From: Pictodentalium vernedei
Lineage: Eukaryota > Mollusca > Scaphopoda > Dentaliida > Dentaliidae
Reading direction: 5' to 3'
NCBI GenBank assembly: GCA_031216915.1
Contig: CM062289.1
Coordinates: forward strand, 250,289,113-250,353,112
DNA: 64,000 nucleotides
Positions within the stretch are counted from its first letter, which is position 1. Every line of letters starts with the position of its first letter. Made by a program: the position numbers and the translations under genes. The notes under the pieces are model-generated. The model saw nothing but the letters and a program-made list of their open reading frames with translations, had not been told where the DNA came from and made no database searches. This document shows positions 11,666-23,947 of the stretch, piece after piece.

Positions 11666-12211
11666 CCGTGCCCGAAATTAACCCCTCCTGCTGTTTACAC
11701 ATGTCTCATTTAGAACGAATATACTCTGAGTACAGTTCTCCGTTTGTGTGGACAACAGGCTGTACACCAACTTGTCGGTTGAATCCTCTGCACACTGATG
11801 GCAAAATATCAAGATTTCAAGAAATCAATGTTTCCCATAATGCAATTAAGAATTTAAACAGTCTAATCACCTTTGTCAGTGCTCATTGAGCTTTGTCAAA
11901 TAAAACTGAATTGGTTAAATTTCTAGGTGCATTACGGGGAAAATGTGTTGTTTGAAATTTTGACATCGGTGTGCATAGGGTTTATGAAAGTTTAACGCTT
12001 TCCTGGTGGTCCATAGACTAAATATTTGATTGCAGGGTCCACAACTTTCATTTTTGAGTGAGATATCTCATTTCAAAGGATCTCGGTTGGGAAAAGTTCT
12101 GGATACGTACCAGCACAAGCGATAATATATTGAAGACCATCCTGGGAGTTGAAAAAAAGACAAACTTACTTTTTCACTATTTTTTGCTCTTTTGTAGTTT
12201 ATATGCCTTTG

Positions 12212-12463
12212 TTAACCTTTTATCTGACGAATCGGCCGCATCCGCCCGCGTAATTTTCAAATTGTGCAGTTGAAAAAACTATTAATTTTCAAACATTTTC
12301 AAGACGACTATATCATGTGACCCCTCAGTGGAACGAGCTCGTAGGGATCGTTCCAATGCGGTGTCACATGATAAGGTTTTGTTGATTTTTTTTTCTGAAA
12401 AATGTGGAAAAATATATTTAAAATAATAAATTTTGATACAGTTGGCGTTGGGTAAGGAGGTAA
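12212..12463 (+). mobile_element. Family B MITE next to PDE exon e
   Basis: TTAACCTTTTATCTGACG at the left and GTTGGGTAAGGAGGTAA at the right; core ATCATGTGACCCCTCAGTGG / CCAATGCGGTGTCACATGAT around GAGCTCG. Arms differ from family A (CGGCCGCATCCGCCCGCG). It ends about 34 bp before the acceptor of exon e, so the branch-point region lies at or just beyond the element. Confidence 0.8.
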
Positions 12464-12497
12464 CTGATTTTATGGATGTCCAATTCTATTTTTTCAG

Positions 12498-12639
12498 AAT
12501 ACGCGACAAGTTTTTTGCTATGGTGAATGAAGGGGTAACATCATGGGATGACAAAGAGTGTAAATCAGTTCTACGCAAAATTCTTATGACATCTTGTGAT
12601 ATTGCAACCATAACAAAACCTTGGGATATTCAACAAAAG
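12498..12639 (+). CDS. PDE11A-like: PDE11-like exon e (TSCD metal ligand, TKPW)
   Basis: Acceptor attttttcag, donor gtgaga. It finishes the Gln codon, then reads IRDKFFAMVNEGVTSW, LRKILMTSCDIATITKPWDI and QQK. The Asp of TSCD is the fourth metal ligand. The open frame continues in both directions past the splice sites but the flanking residues do not fit the family. A MITE ends only about 34 bases before this exon. Confidence 0.92.
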
Positions 12640-12809
12640 GTGAGATTTTGGCACATTTCATTTATATTTAGGCAGTCATTATATGTAATCATAGATTAAA
12701 TGTTTCCTTAATTACGCCACAATGAGTAAGAGAATGTTATTATTTGTGACAGATGTAGTAAAGTGACATTCATTTGGCGATTTTCGAGTGTAGTTTGTCT
12801 CTGCTTGTA

Positions 12810-13380
12810 GAATCCCATTTCATCGTATGAGGATATGGGGGAAGTAAGGTATGACCTCAATGGGGGATTTCGCAATTCTCAAATACCTGGATGACGATAT
12901 AAGCCTTAAATACCTGGTTGACGATATGAGGTGACGATATAAGGGATTTGAGGTTAAGCATTATTGAGGTCTTTTTCTCGTGGCAGTCACGACAAACGTG
13001 TAGAAGCAAAAGGCCAGTAGTAGATCACCATGCGGTAATTATACTTGGTGCGGATATGAGTGACTTGAGGTGACACATCAATGAGGGACTTCTCGTGGCC
13101 CTCATACGACAAACTAGAAAACTGGCCTGATACTGATACGCAACACCACTATCGCCTAGAACCTTTCGCTACCTTGATGGGGATATGAAGGATCTCATTT
13201 TTAGGGGATCCCCTCATGGTCCCCGTGGCCTCACACGACGAACTAGAAGACTGAACTAACATTAGCAGGCTACGCCAGTATGTCCATACCCAGATGAGGA
13301 TATGAGAGACTTAAGGTCAGCCTCATTGTGGGATTTTATAATGTCCTCATAATTCGTCGCGTGGGAACCAGAAGGTTATA
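12810..13380. repeat. Diverged tandem repeats in intron after exon e
   Basis: Several blocks of roughly 120-150 bp share GATGAGGATATGA, a phrase like GGGATTT(C/T) and a closing CTCA(T/C)ACGACAAACTAGAA (near 13100) or CTCACACGACGAACTAGAAG (near 13230). Related to the repeat at 4.9-5.1 kb. Confidence 0.6.
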
Positions 13381-13534
13381 TCTTCCACTGGCAGATAGAA
13401 CCTTATGTCTCTCTCACGACGATATGATGAATAGCGAACTGACATTTCTCGGTCTTTACACAAAATGCAGTGATAGTGAGCGAAATTGGACACTGGCGGA
13501 CGACCATCCTATCTGAAGTCCTGTGCTCAAACTA

Positions 13535-13615
13535 ATGAGCTACTGCGTTCCCCGATGCAAGAACCCTTACAGTCGCAGTAAATGGCATCGAATCCGTTGG
13601 TGCTTTTTGATTTTT
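13535..13615 (+). pseudogene. Possible THAP-domain remnant
   Basis: An ATG opens MSYCVPRCKNPYSRSKWHRI. THAP zinc-finger proteins and P-element-type transposases often begin with a short C-x-x-x-C segment followed by K-N/R and then F-H-R. The match is short, the frame soon becomes aromatic and ends at 13666, and no AVPTIF-like motif follows. It may be chance. Confidence 0.2.
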
Positions 13616-14586
13616 TTTCTGGTTCGCCAACTTCGCTATATCGCATTGATAGTCGACTTTTAATCCAAGTGATAGCTTTTTGTTTTAAGTTAGCCTTATT
13701 TTATTTTACAAGGATTTGCGAACAAGTTACGTTACACAACATACATTAATGCTTCCCCTTGGCCCAATACCTCAGGTATGTGGGATGGCATCCGTAGCGG
13801 AATCTTCCTGTCCTAGCTCTTCTCGAATACTACGACTGGATCTTTAGCCTACACCGTTTGTATCTCTTCCAGCACAGGGGGTAATCATTTTTCGTCCCTT
13901 CTCGATAGAAGGGTACTCTGCCACAGCAGCAATCCCACAACTGATTATACGAGAGAATGTTCGGACACCTCGTGATGATAGATGACAAACATTACACACA
14001 CTCTAGCCCTGAATGGGGGTGTTCCTCATTCTGTAACGACAGTATGACCAACACTCCCATTCAGGGGAAGGTGTGTCTTACTTTTGGTCGACTATCGCCA
14101 CTATATGACCAAACCTCCATATTGAGTAGGGAAGAAAGGAGATGGATCGATGAAGAAAGAAAACAAAATGGCCGTTTCACCAAAGTGCGGCAACACAGTG
14201 GAACAATGTAAGAAACATCTTTCAAACTCTAAACCATTATCACCATCAGCGAACTCCCAACGCTATACACTATACATACATCTTTGTAGGTCGATTGAAG
14301 AGACGAACTGAAGCATAAATAACAGAATACTTTGTTTGCCCTGTCTTCTGGGTTCTTTTTGTTAATTGGTTGGACGGTTGTACACCAGGTTTTCGTCAAA
14401 AAGAGTTGAAAGATATTTTGATGGATCCAACTATTCAGAAGCAAAAATTTAATAAACCTCGCCTTCTATATCAAATGTAGCAATGATATGAGAATACTTT
14501 AAAAACGGGAGTTGTTTTTAAAGGTTTCCACGAAGTCTTACGGTGAAGCATTGCGTCGTAACCCTCAATTTCATTATTTTTTTCAG

Positions 14587-14661
14587 GCCGCTGGTCTTGT
14601 GATGGAGGAATTTTTTGATCAGGGAGACAAAGAGCGAAACGAACTGAAGATTCAGCCACAG
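14587..14661 (+). CDS. PDE11A-like: PDE11-like exon f (EFFDQGDKER)
   Basis: Acceptor tttttttcag, donor gtaaat, phase 0 at both ends. Twenty-five codons: AAGLVMEEFFDQGDKERNEL and KIQPQ. This is the conserved helix and M-loop start of the PDE5/6/11 catalytic domain (family form: E-F-F-x-Q-G-D-x-E-R). Confidence 0.92.
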
Positions 14662-14984
14662 GTAAATTATAACCAGTTCAAGCGTAGGAGTTTGTTTTTT
14701 AATGCTATTGTCCTGTAAACGTCCCCAGATAAATTTGTTTCTGTTTTGTAGCAGTGCTGACTAAATGCTCTGTCCTTTACCAAAGAATGCAGAAGACAGT
14801 GAAGCTAGGAAAACTAATTTCGCGTCCCGTTCTATTTAAGTTTTGAATTTTGAACCGTCACAAAACATAGAACATACAATGTTACATCTTACAGAAAAGA
14901 CTTCGAGGTATGTGTGTTATTGATGTTTCAGAAACAGCACTGCAATCACAAAAGCTGTCTCTTTCTCTATCAACTTGCGATGTT

Positions 14985-15216
14985 GGGCCATTACTACAAA
15001 ACTTTAACAATTGTATTTTCTAGAATTGTATTTTCTAGTTATAACTTTAAATGGGTTGAACTGAACCATTAGCATTTTCAAAGATCAGGCAATTTGCTAG
15101 TTGGCAAATTGCCATATCTTTTAAAATGCTAATGATTCATTTTAGTCAGTTTTATTATAGATAGAAAATCCAATTCTAGAAAATACAATTGTAGAGATTT
15201 TATAGTATTGGCTCCT
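14985..15216. mobile_element. Palindromic MITE family D, copy 1
   Basis: Outer ends GGGCCATTACTACAAAACTT and complement TTTTATAGTATTGGCTCC; inner ACAATTGTATTTTCTAG and its complement; centre CAATTTGCTAGTTGGCAAAT. Further copies at 42112-42346 and 48861-49095 and half a copy at 61371. Confidence 0.85.
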
Positions 15217-15377
15217 GGCCGCAACACAATTACACCAAATCGTCAAGATTTTCTCACATTTTGTTTTGAGAGATGAAGTTCCAAAGTATTATGAAGATGA
15301 AAGCATGTAGAGCAACATACAAAGCGATGTTTTGAGTGTTCTTTAAAGAATTCTTATTTCAGGGACTATTATCCCTC

Positions 15378-15430
15378 TTTAAGAAAGAGGAACGCCGAAG
15401 TAACCATCGGTTACTTCGGTGCCCCTCTTC
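15378..15430. repeat. Hairpin with 21-bp arms
   Basis: AAGAGGAACGCCGAAGTAAC is answered after ATC by GTTACTTCGGTGCCCCTCTT. No second copy seen in the window. Confidence 0.7.
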
Positions 15431-15439
15431 CTCAGAGAC

Positions 15440-18280
15440 GGTGACAATTTCATAAATGGAGAGAAACCCACAATGTCATGCTCAATGGACCATGTAATGT
15501 ATCCTGACATTTTTATGTAGCAGCTAGCATCATATTAATTTATTCACAAGACCCGCATTAACTAAAAGACAGTGGGAAATAGCGATGTTTTAAAGAGGGG
15601 GAGGCAAACCAACATTTAGGGTTGGGATGTATACTATGATCTCGTTCACGTCCAAGCGCTATACAGTCACCGACGGGGGGACCACGGTGTTCTTGAGTGC
15701 GAAAATATGTTCGTAGCACCGTGGCGTATCAAAAAAGAAACAGCATCACATTCTAGTTATATTTTGTAGTATTTCCTGCTTCTCTTAGCCATGTGTTCCG
15801 CGTGTCCCTTAGCGACGCTTTGACGTTTGTGCATCTCCAGGACATCTCTAAGGACTGACTGTAGAAACTGGAGGCCACCTCAGGTGGTAGTAAGAGTAGT
15901 TTATTTATTACCTACCCAGTCGCTGTCGCTATGTGGTGCAGTCAAACATCATTTGAAAGACCAGTCGCTCCACATGAGGCATATGGGGCCAACAATGATG
16001 TCTTTGATCTCCTGAGTTAATGTAGCTCGAGCAACTGATCAAAACATACTATCTCCGGTGAAAGGGAATGACTCCCACTCCCCATTTGCCCGTCATAGTT
16101 AACCCAATGACCGAGAGATGGTTACAAAAAGCCAGTTAAATGTTAATTTAAGAGTTGTTTTATTTTAGAGGTGTGGCATAAACAACGACTTGATGACGAT
16201 TCTGTGAGAAGGCGGTGTTCCTAGCGCAGGCGATAAAGTATACACAGGATAGAGTTAACTTCGGCTTTCTCGGCCTTGCCACTTTGACATTTAGTCAGCA
16301 GAATAACTGAATATCCAAATGGACATTACGTGTCTTGTCCTGGGGCGTTTTTCTGCCCAGGAGAAGCCTTTACAAAGACTCAACTTACGTCGACATGGAT
16401 AACAAATGTCAAAACCAGATCCAGATCAGCAGCGGTGACATTTCAGGACGGGACGGGGGTTCTACTCTGTTTCTGGAACTCTTACTATGCGAAGGAATCC
16501 ATTTCTCAGACAATCAGAGAAGGGTTGTCGAACTGTGTCGCCTAGATAAATATAGTTAAGCATTCTAAATTGAATAGGATTGGGCAGTGGTTTCCAAGTG
16601 TACAACAAGACTAGTGATGTTTATACCCAGCAACAGATACACAAACACCCCCAGTAATGCTTATTATTGGAGATAAACATTACAGGGCTTCTTTCTCTTC
16701 ACGCGTATATGCATACAATATTAGGGAGATAATTTTGAATCGTTTTATGCAAACTGATGTTAAGTGTATCAGGACCTGTGTGTGAGGAGGGTGGTTGCTT
16801 TCTTGTGAAACAATGGCAAAACCCTATCTGCGCCATATTTGTCCTTCACGTTTTTGCGGTTAGTAATTTTGTCGCAGAACAATTATTAGCTAAGGCCAGT
16901 CAGTGTCTTTTGACATTTTACTTCACAAAGAGTGAATGGTGTTTTGAAAAGGCAGTTTGTGAATAAAAAACGTTACAAAATCACATTAAAATTTATCTAT
17001 TTCTTGTTATCTTCAGTAAGCGTGATAACATTTGTTCGTACGAGACGTGCATACTGGGGGTATAGATGGGCGCCGTTTCTAGGAAACAGGTGTACCCAAG
17101 TCCTTCATAAACATACCCATGATTTTATTCTGCGTTTTTAACAGTCTACATTCATACAAAAGATTTGTTAAACTTAACTCCACACTGTGATGTGATCCTG
17201 GCAGAGCCAGAGAAGCTGAAAGCATTCATATTTTCCCACAGGAACGTGGAAAAACTACCTTCCCTATTTTTGTTCTGAGGACGAATGATCCCCAATTGAA
17301 AGACCTGGAATGGCTTGATCTGGGCGAGTACACAACACAGCACACAGTCATTCACCCTGCTAGGTTCACTAAACCCGTCTTAACTGTGTGTAGCGATTCG
17401 CTTGCCATACTATAATATATAGTTGGATATAAGTAGAGAAAATGTCATGACAAAGTGACATTTTTGGTAAGCTGTGAGCATGTTTGTTTTGGGTTGTTAC
17501 TCAGTCAATTGTCACCGGAGCAATATATATTCCCACTTTATTCTTAATCTCAATAAAGCGGAGAGAGGTAGTTTAGCTGTCTGAAAGTAGTGGCTGCCAC
17601 AGTGGGGCAGATACTACGTTCTGACAGCTGAACTAGGAGACAGGGTGAATTGTCATAATTTTCAGACCACACCAGTAATGAAATTCTCTGAAGAAAATCA
17701 ACGAGATGGTGCATATTGAGTACTAAATTTCAACCCCTCCCTCGCCTAAAAAGAAACATTCGCCCAATGGTGCGTATCGCCCGTATCGATCATCACTGCA
17801 CGATAGGTGCTCATTCCCCTTCTTCTTGATTTCGGAGCGCATCACTGACTGAAAGTAACAGCATAAACCAATAGACGAACGAACAAACAAGCACACAAAC
17901 GGACGGTGATTTGAGAAAGGCCATGTCTGACTTGAAATATCGAACATAAAGTAGCAACAACGGAATGTGAACAATATTACAGAGTTGTCTGTCTCTCGTG
18001 AGAAACACTAAAAGTAGAGAGGTACTTGTTTACTGTGACATCACTATGGATGTAAAACGCCGCTCTTACTAAACCTAAACGCGATTGTCAAGGGTCTGCC
18101 AAGATACTAAAATGGCTGTCAAAGCTAAGTATAATACTGAAGTCGCCGAACACGTAAACCAGTGGAAAAGGAAAAACACACATAACACAAAAGATTAGTG
18201 CATAACTTTAAGCGATGCAGATGAGATACACGATATTTGTTTCATTAGTACCTGTTTGGAAAGATGGGTTACCGAAGCCA
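15440..18280. other. Intronic sequence, little recognised
   Basis: No exon found. Overlapping open frames at 16330-16559 and a weak inverted repeat around 17570-17640 (TTAGCTGTC / GACAGCTGAAC) are the only structures noticed. Confidence 0.45.
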
Positions 18281-18282
18281 TA

Positions 18283-18511
18283 TTGACCCTTTTGAAATAG
18301 ACCTGCCGTTTTTCCGACTAGGAACATGATACGTCATAACATCATCATGCAGAATGACTGTGTGGGGTAGACCACTCAATATTTTCAACGTGCAGCCCTG
18401 CGGCTGCACGTTGAAAATATTGATTGGTTTTTCCCAAATAATTAATATGGACTCTTTTAATTGCTGCCATTGAATTGGCATGGAAGAAACCACTAGAGTT
18501 CAAAGGGTTAA
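18283..18511 (-). mobile_element. TTAA MITE family C, copy 1
   Basis: Ends TTGACCCTTTTGAAA and TTCAAAGGGTTAA; the core is a perfect palindrome, AATATTTTCAACGTGCAGCC-CTGC-GGCTGCACGTTGAAAATATT. A second copy lies at 30372-30613 in the opposite direction. Confidence 0.8.
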
Positions 18512-18852
18512 GAGAAGATACGCAACCACAGCTAGTTAACGCCTTTGTTCACCCTTTCTCATTCTCTCTACAGAATGAAGTCTCAGTGCAATAGTGTAGC
18601 ACCACATATTCTTGTTGACCTGACCCTAGCGAAATATGTTCCAGTAAGACTAAAATCCTCGCCAACTGATTGTACAAGAGCTCATTCAGATGTTTCTATG
18701 TTTACTGATCCTGTGGCTTATATTTGCGTTTGATGTCAGTGCGCGAAGTATATTTAATGACATTGCTCGTTTCACGTTTTTTTTTTCATAGTACAGCAGA
18801 CGATTTTCGGAATGAAGGGATGTTTGAAGTACAAATCAATGCACGTTTTGAA

Positions 18853-19053
18853 TTAACCCTTTACCAAACATAACGGCCAAACCCGGCAAGCGCTATTCTC
18901 AAAACACCAATTAATTTTCATTATTGTTTTCATTTTTTGTCTCAAAAACATAGGTCATAACTTATGTTTTTGAGACAAAAAATGAAAAATGTTAGTTATT
19001 CAAGAATTTTTGTTGCAAGTGTCGTCTGCTTTTCATGTTAGGTAAAGAGTTAA
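18853..19053 (-). mobile_element. Foldback MITE family A, copy 4, core deleted
   Basis: TTAACCCTTTACCAAACATA to GGTAAAGAGTTAA with GGCCAAACCCGGCAAGCGCT arm first, so it lies in the opposite orientation to copies 1-3. The centre between CATAGGTCATAA and CTTATGTTTTTGAGACA is missing, leaving 201 bp. Confidence 0.8.
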
Positions 19054-20160
19054 GTTGGAGTGATCTCGACCATTATCTGATGTATTAATTATTTGTCCAG
19101 TAAAGTCCTGGGGTACACGAGAGCTTTATTGCTAAACTTGTTATCATTAAAGGTTTCTTTGTTCATTACGCGATGTTGGTTTTTGGCAATGGGTGGGGTC
19201 GTATTCGATCATATACGTTATTGTGATGAATTGACGATAATATGGGCTGAGGTTTGCGGCTCGGAGCTTAAGTTCAGACTCGACCGCATTGAGGATGAAA
19301 TCAAGCTCGCAGCTTCAAACTCAAACCTCGTTACCGTTCGTTCATCATAATAACGTATAATGTTAACCATTTGCTAAATAATCGCCCACACCCTTCTTCT
19401 GAAGATATACTCTTTCACATGCGATGTGTTCATCATTTGGGGTTTTGTTCCAAAAATATCCGCTAAAGATCTCCATGTAGGAGGATCCTGTCCCAATGAG
19501 AAATTATAAGCTAATTGTCTCAGCTGAAAGGTTTTACCCTTTGCAAAGCAAACTTCGGTCGGCATCATTTGCATCTCTTGTCACATAATGGGTCAAATTG
19601 TAAAATGCTTACACTAACTTGAGATAGATATTGGAAGCGTATGCTTTTAAATAACACAGTATTGACGACATGTCAGTGGTAAGCAGTTCTTGACATTGTC
19701 ATTAGTACATAAAACATAATGTATCGAATATCGTTTATGTCTGCGCCGGCATTATGCGCACTTTTTATCGTAGTAATGGAAAAAGATGCAATGTACTCAA
19801 ACAAAACAATATTGGAATAACTACACCATGACCGGTACATTCTCCTCGTAATTTCAAAATCATAAGTCCGTTCCTTTATCAGTAACTCTACGCGTGTTTC
19901 AGACTTATGGATTAAAACAGCACATTGGTTTTCGTAATCAGCCACTGAACCCATTTGGTTCGGTTAACTCAGCAGTTGAACCCATTGTATTCGAATAATG
20001 CTTTTTTATAGTTGTAGTTGCTTTTGGCCTTAAAAACTCAAAATATTGGAGTAAGCAAGATTCCTGATATTTGCAACTGACATTTTTTGTACTTTCTTTG
20101 TTAACTGTTATAAATCTGAAATGTTTGAGGCAGCATTTTCAAATTTGTTATTATTCCAGA
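19054..20160. other. Intronic sequence, nothing recognised
   Basis: Open frames up to 93 codons on both strands without family resemblance. Confidence 0.45.
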
Positions 20161-20164
20161 TTTA

Positions 20165-20250
20165 TATTCGCAGCATTGCTCGTGATCTCATTGGAGCAAG
20201 CTCAAAAAGCTCGCTTCATTGAGGGATGTAAACTATGTTTTGAACGTCAA
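20165..20250. mobile_element. Degenerate family A core
   Basis: CTCATTGGAGCAAGCTC, AAAGCTCGCTTCATTGAGGG and AACTATGTTTTGAA correspond to the palindromic core of family A; arms and termini are gone. Confidence 0.4.
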
Positions 20251-20714
20251 TATGAAATTTTAGTTTCGTTGGTAATTGTTTTAAGTATTGTCTTCAAATC
20301 GTTGTTAGACACCACTCTCTGATAATATTTTTTTGACAATTAAGGTCAGTCTCACACTGACTAGACATCATTAAAACCTACCTGAGAGTAAAGTCTTCCC
20401 TCCATCTTTTCAAATACCCATGGAACCAACATTTCTTTAACCACATTTTCACGACTTTATTGAAGCAGTTAAAATCATCGTGCGTACTGGTTCAGCTGCA
20501 GGGTCGTATCCATTCTTCTCAAACAGGAGGAGCACTTTTGACGCCGATGGTAAAAACTGTGGAGCGGAGAGGTTGAGGACATTCACGAGCAGCAGGTACC
20601 ATTAACCCTCTCCTCACTAGTTTAAAAATACCAACATTTCAGCGTGCGGTATTTTTCCCACAACACAACAGGGGTTTTAACCAATTCAGTCCTGTGAGAC
20701 ATGCAGAATAAATA

Positions 20715-20818
20715 GGTACTAGGGCCGGTAATCAGATTTAAACCATGAGTAGGATAAGGGTTTTAACCACTTGGTTTATTCTACTAGTGGTTTAAATCTG
20801 ATTACCGACCCTAGTACC
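20715..20818. mobile_element. Palindromic element E, copy 1
   Basis: GGTACTAGGGCCGGTAATCA to its complement TGATTACCGACCCTAGTACC, with GGTTTTAACCACTTGG at the centre. Second copy at 40751-40871 with higher arm identity. It abuts the start of the 1.5-kb tandem block. Confidence 0.85.
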
Positions 20819-21837
20819 TTTTAGCCCGACTGTTTACTGTGAGGGCTGTAGTCATGACTTTCGTCCGTCTGACCGCCTGTCTGTCCATCTGTTAACATTT
20901 AGAGTTTTGGTTAAAGTTTGTGGTTAAAGTTTTTTTACTGAAGGTTCAAGTGTTTTTTTTTCCTGTTTAGTCATGACTTTCGTCTGTCCGTCCGTTAACA
21001 TTTGGAGTTTTGGTTAAAGTTTGTGGTTAAAGTTTTTTAGTCAACCTTAAAGTTTTTTGGGTTTTTTTTTCTTTTAAATTAATATTAATATTGATTGTAT
21101 CATTCTCATTATGGTTTTTTTTATGTTTCATGTTATTTTGGGAAGAAATATTTAACCCTTTTTTGTATGCCAATTTAACTTACAACTTCCAAGCTAAAGT
21201 TTTTGGTCAAAGTTTTATTTTTGGGAGGGTGCTTCTAAATTACACCTTTAATTCTTCAAACAGTTTAGTGGAATGTCACTGTTTCTTATTTGGGACAATG
21301 TCTACTATCTACTGAACATTTCTACAGTGATTTTCATTAATATCGGCATGATTTTAACCCCTTTCAAACATGTTTTCAGACTTACTTTCTTTGTATTTAT
21401 AATTAGACTTTGCCACATGCTTCCTTTCTCTAATTCTTGCATAGTCAATACAACTTAATGATTGCATTTACATCAATGATTTCTTTTATCGGTTTTAGGA
21501 AATATTTAACCCTTTTTGCCAATCAATTTTACTTTTTGTTTACAGCTTAAAGTTTCGGATTAAAGTTCTGCTTGTCAAGGTTCTACCTTTCATTCTCCAA
21601 ACACTCTGTTACAATGTCGTTTCTTTTTTTATTTCGGGCAAGGTCTACTGAAACTGTACACAGTGGTTTCAAATAATATTGGATTAAATTTTAACCCTCT
21701 TCACAACGCTTTTCGAACTTAGTTTCTCCAAATTTCAAATTAGGCTTCTACCACATACTTTGTTACTTTTTATCCCCTCCCACAAGGGAGGGATATAGCA
21801 CAGAGCTCGCCCCGTCCGTATATCTGCCCGCCCGTCA

Positions 21838-21901
21838 GTCCGTCCGTCCGTCCGTCCGTCCGTCCGTCCGTCCGTCCGTCCGTCCGTCCGTCCGTCCGTC
21901 C
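21838..21901. repeat. (GTCC)n microsatellite
   Basis: About 16 uninterrupted GTCC units within unit 1 of the tandem block, complement (ACGG)n. Minus-strand translation gives spurious repeated RTDG residues. Confidence 0.95.
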
Positions 21902-22432
21902 TTCTGTACAAACTTTCTTTATGCAGTGACTTAAACAAAAGATAACGGATTTCAATTCTTTTCAGTACATGTCTCTTGGTCAAGTTTGATGACCACAATT
22001 ATCCAATGAAAATTGTTGAAGTTATTGCCCTGCCCTGCCCCGCCAATTAGGCATTTTTTTTCTTTCCTCCAATATGCATTTTGAACTATGTACAATCACT
22101 ACATGTGGAAACTCATGTACCCCCCCCCCCCCCCCCCGGGCCGATTAGGCACTTTTTTTTCTTTAGTCAAAAATGAATTTTTACATTTTTGTTTGAAGTT
22201 TGTGGTTAAAAACCCCGACACCCCCCCCCCCCCCCCCCTCAAAATGCATTCTGAATGATTTAGACTGACCACATACGGGGAAAAAAGTGGACTCCCCTCT
22301 GCCCCTCCCCCACCTCCTCCTCACTCATGGCCGTTTTAGCAGTAATTTTTCTTTGGTACAAAATGCATCTTTAGCCCGACTGTTTACAGTTTGGGGCTAT
22401 AGTCATGACTTTCGCCCGTCTGTCCGTCCGTA

Positions 22433-22433
<1 letters not shown>

Positions 22434-22487
<54 letters not shown>
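22434..22487. repeat. (TGTC)n microsatellite
   Basis: About 13 TGTC units in unit 2 of the tandem block, at the position where units 1 and 3 have short mixed GTCC/GTCT stretches. Confidence 0.95.
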
Positions 22488-23947
22488 TAACATTTAGAGT
22501 TTTGGTTAAAGTTTGTGGTTAAAGTTTTTTAGTCAAGGTTAAGGTTTTTTTCTTTTAAATTAATATTAATTACTATTGATTGTATCATTCTCATTATGTT
22601 TCATGTTATTTTGTGAAATATTCACCCTTTTTTGTATGGCAATTTAACTTAAAACTTTCAGGTTAAAGGTTTTTCTGTTTACGAAGTTACACCTTTAATT
22701 CTTCAAACAGTTCGATGTAATGTCCCTCTTTCTCATTTGGGACAATGTCTACTGTCTACTGAACTTTTCTACAGTCATTTTCATTAATATTGGCATGATT
22801 TTAACCCCTTTTAAACATGTTTTCAGACTTGGTTTCTTTGTATTTGAATTTAGGCTTTTCCACATACTTTCTTACTTTAATTCTTGCAAAGTCAATACAA
22901 TTTAATGCTCGCATTAACATCATTGATTACATTAATGATTTCGTTTATCGGTTTTAGGAAATATTTAAACCTTTTTTTTTAGCAGTCAGTTTTACTTAGT
23001 ATTCCCAACTTAAATTTTTGGATTGTACCTTTCATTCTTCAAATACTGTGTTACAGCTTCATTGATTTTCATTTGGTGCAAGGTCTATTGAACCTGTATA
23101 CAGTGGTTTCAAACAATATTGGCATTAATTTAACCCTTTTCAAAACGGTTTTCGAACTTAGTTTCTCTAAATTAGGCTTTTACCACATACTTAGTTACTT
23201 TTTATCCCCTCCCCCACAAGGGAGGGAAATAACACAGAGCTCCGTTCGTTCGTCCATCCATCTGTCTGTCCGTCTGTCTGTTAGTCCATCCATCCGTCTG
23301 TTCGAACTTTGTTTATGGCATAACTTGAACAATAGTTAACAGATTTCAATTCTTATCAGTACATGTCTCTACAGCAGCAATGTATATGTCAAGGACGATG
23401 ATCACCAATATCAAATTAAAATTGTTGTAAGTTATTGCTCTGCCCCTTCCACCCCCTCCCCCGCCCCGCCAATTAGGCATTTTTTTCTTTGCTTCAAAAT
23501 TCATTTTGAAGTATTTAGAGTGATTACATGCAGAACTTTTTTTATTTTTTAACTCCTATACCCTTCCCCATCTCGATGCCAATTAGGTACTTTTTTCGGT
23601 CCAAAATGCATTTTTAAGGATTTAGAGTGACTACAAGCAGAAAAAAATTGACTCCTATAACTCCTCCTCTCCTACCCCCCCCCCCCCCCCCCTCCTTCTC
23701 CTCCCCAGAGCCATTTAAGCAATATTTTTTCTTTGGTCCAGAATGCATTTTGAAGGATTTAGAGTGACTACATGCGGAAAAAAATTTGACTCCTATGACC
23801 TCCCCCTCCCCCACCCCTCCAGTTGGGGTGCCAATTAGGTATTTTTAGCTAGACTGTTTACAGTCAGGGCTATAGTTATGACGTATGTCCGTCCATCGTC
23901 AGTCCGTCCATCCGCCAGTCCGTTTGTTAACATTTAGAGTTTCGGAT

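Noticed and set aside
21735-21998. Minus-strand frames with repeated RTDG residues
   Set aside because: Translation of the (GTCC)n microsatellite; not a protein repeat.
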